The notes beneath the pieces are model-generated. The model saw only the letters and a list, made by a program, of their open reading frames with translations. It made no database searches and was not told the origin of the DNA. From Clostridiales bacterium (GTDB lineage Bacteria > Bacillota > Clostridia > Oscillospirales > CAG-272), in contig DPGK01000036.1 of NCBI GenBank assembly GCA_003523225.1, forward strand, positions 21,626 through 35,456: a stretch of DNA of 13,831 bases, in the 5' to 3' direction. Both the position numbers and the translations under genes were made by a program. Of this stretch, positions 13,451 to 13,831 are shown piece by piece. Position 1 is the stretch's first letter. Every line of letters starts with the position of its first letter.

Positions 13451-13831
13451 TTATGTTCTGACCATTCCCTTATTTGCAGAATCATAATCACTCGGATGTA
13501 CCAAATAAATGCCAAAATTGCCTGGCAAATAAGAACAATCGGAAAAGACGAAGAAGTCCGACACCGGATCGTATCCGATAACAGCGCAATAATGCCCATC
13601 ACCAACATTAGTACCGTATTGCTGGTATCGAGTGAACACAGCCGGATTCAAATGAGCAATACACGGATACCCGGATTGAAGACTTGCCATGACACCAGAC
13701 GCAGTACTCGTCTTTACTTCATACTCCAAATTTTCATTAACAAGTACATTGTATACAATCTTATACCGACTTCCCGAATCTCCATCCATAATACTCGGCG
13801 CAAGTGCATCCATCTGATCCTTAAGATCATC
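13451..13831 (-). CDS. C39-type papain-fold peptidase, C-terminal part (5' end outside window)
   Basis: The last 126 residues of a protein whose start lies beyond base 13831; the frame is open to the edge. It resembles the second half of the bacteriocin-peptidase-like C39 family. A helix-strand block (MASLQSGYPCIAHLNP) matches the family pattern of an internal Gly-Tyr-Pro, followed by GDGHYCAVIGYD with the expected catalytic His, and FVFSDCSYLPGNFGIYLV with an Asp at the third catalytic position. The nucleophilic Cys should lie upstream and cannot be checked. Proteins of this kind cleave or act on peptides and, when secreted, may be wall-associated. The surface-protein gene follows 38 bases later on the same strand, so they are probably co-transcribed. 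The family call is by motif only. Confidence 0.72.
   Translation of the reverse strand, partial: DDLKDQMDALAPSIMDGDSGSRYKIVYNVLVNENLEYEVKTSTASGVMASLQSGYPCIAHLNPAVFTRYQQYGTNVGDGHYCAVIGYDPVSDFFVFSDCSYLPGNFGIYLVHPSDYDSANKGMVRT

Noticed and set aside
1..13831. CRISPR arrays, tRNA/rRNA genes, insertion sequences, attachment sites
   Set aside because: No regularly spaced repeats, cloverleaf-like sequence, transposase motif or terminal inverted repeats were seen in any gap; the gaps are all shorter than about 230 bases.

Overview
The window looks like chromosomal DNA of a Gram-positive Clostridia-type (Firmicutes) bacterium, probably an uncultured gut or rumen lineage. The evidence is consensus sigma-A promoters (TTGAnn-17-TATAAT), strong AGGAGG-type ribosome sites, a heterodimeric ABC exporter with an overlapping MarR gene, a Cof-type HAD phosphatase, a DUF3343/cysteine desulfurase pair and a surface protein with an SPETGD cell-wall sorting-like signal. 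The organism is inferred from family resemblance only. Most of the window is GC-balanced to GC-rich, but the right end (about 12590-13831) is clearly AT-richer. No tRNA, rRNA, CRISPR array, insertion sequence or phage gene was seen.

Layout, left to right. (1) 1-3743, minus strand: a marR-type regulator overlapping two half-size ABC exporter genes, the second cut by the window edge. They are read from a consensus promoter at 3863-3891 through a leader that carries an intrinsic-terminator-like hairpin. (2) 3951-7895, minus strand: a four-gene run (sugar-phosphate isomerase-like TIM barrel, small four-helix membrane protein, MBOAT membrane acyltransferase homologue, AlgX/AlgJ/DHHW-like SGNH protein) behind a consensus promoter at 7932-7960. 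(3) 8014-8793, minus: a HAD phosphatase with its own promoter, divergent from (4) enolase at 8953-10257, plus. (5) A very long hairpin at 10329-10370 separates the convergent enolase and (6) a minus-strand DUF3343 plus cysteine desulfurase pair (11785 to 10401). (7) 12012-13831, minus: a secreted two-repeat surface protein preceded by the 3' end of a C39-type papain-fold peptidase gene, ending in a strong terminator at 11946-11970.

The most unusual locus is (2). The MBOAT protein keeps the family framework, but both conserved histidine positions are replaced (Leu275 and Phe326). Its SGNH partner has lost the Asp-x-His motif and the nucleophilic Ser at the positions where I align them. Both halves of an alginate-acetylation-type machine therefore look catalytically dead by the known mechanism, yet both reading frames are intact, tightly spaced and in one apparent operon with a small uncharacterised membrane protein. 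This is either a non-catalytic (transport, scaffold or sensing) reuse of the MBOAT/SGNH pair or a mechanism not using the canonical residues. Secondary points of interest are the marR leader attenuator, and the duplicated surface protein in which an SPxTG motif closes each repeat and base composition changes inside the gene.
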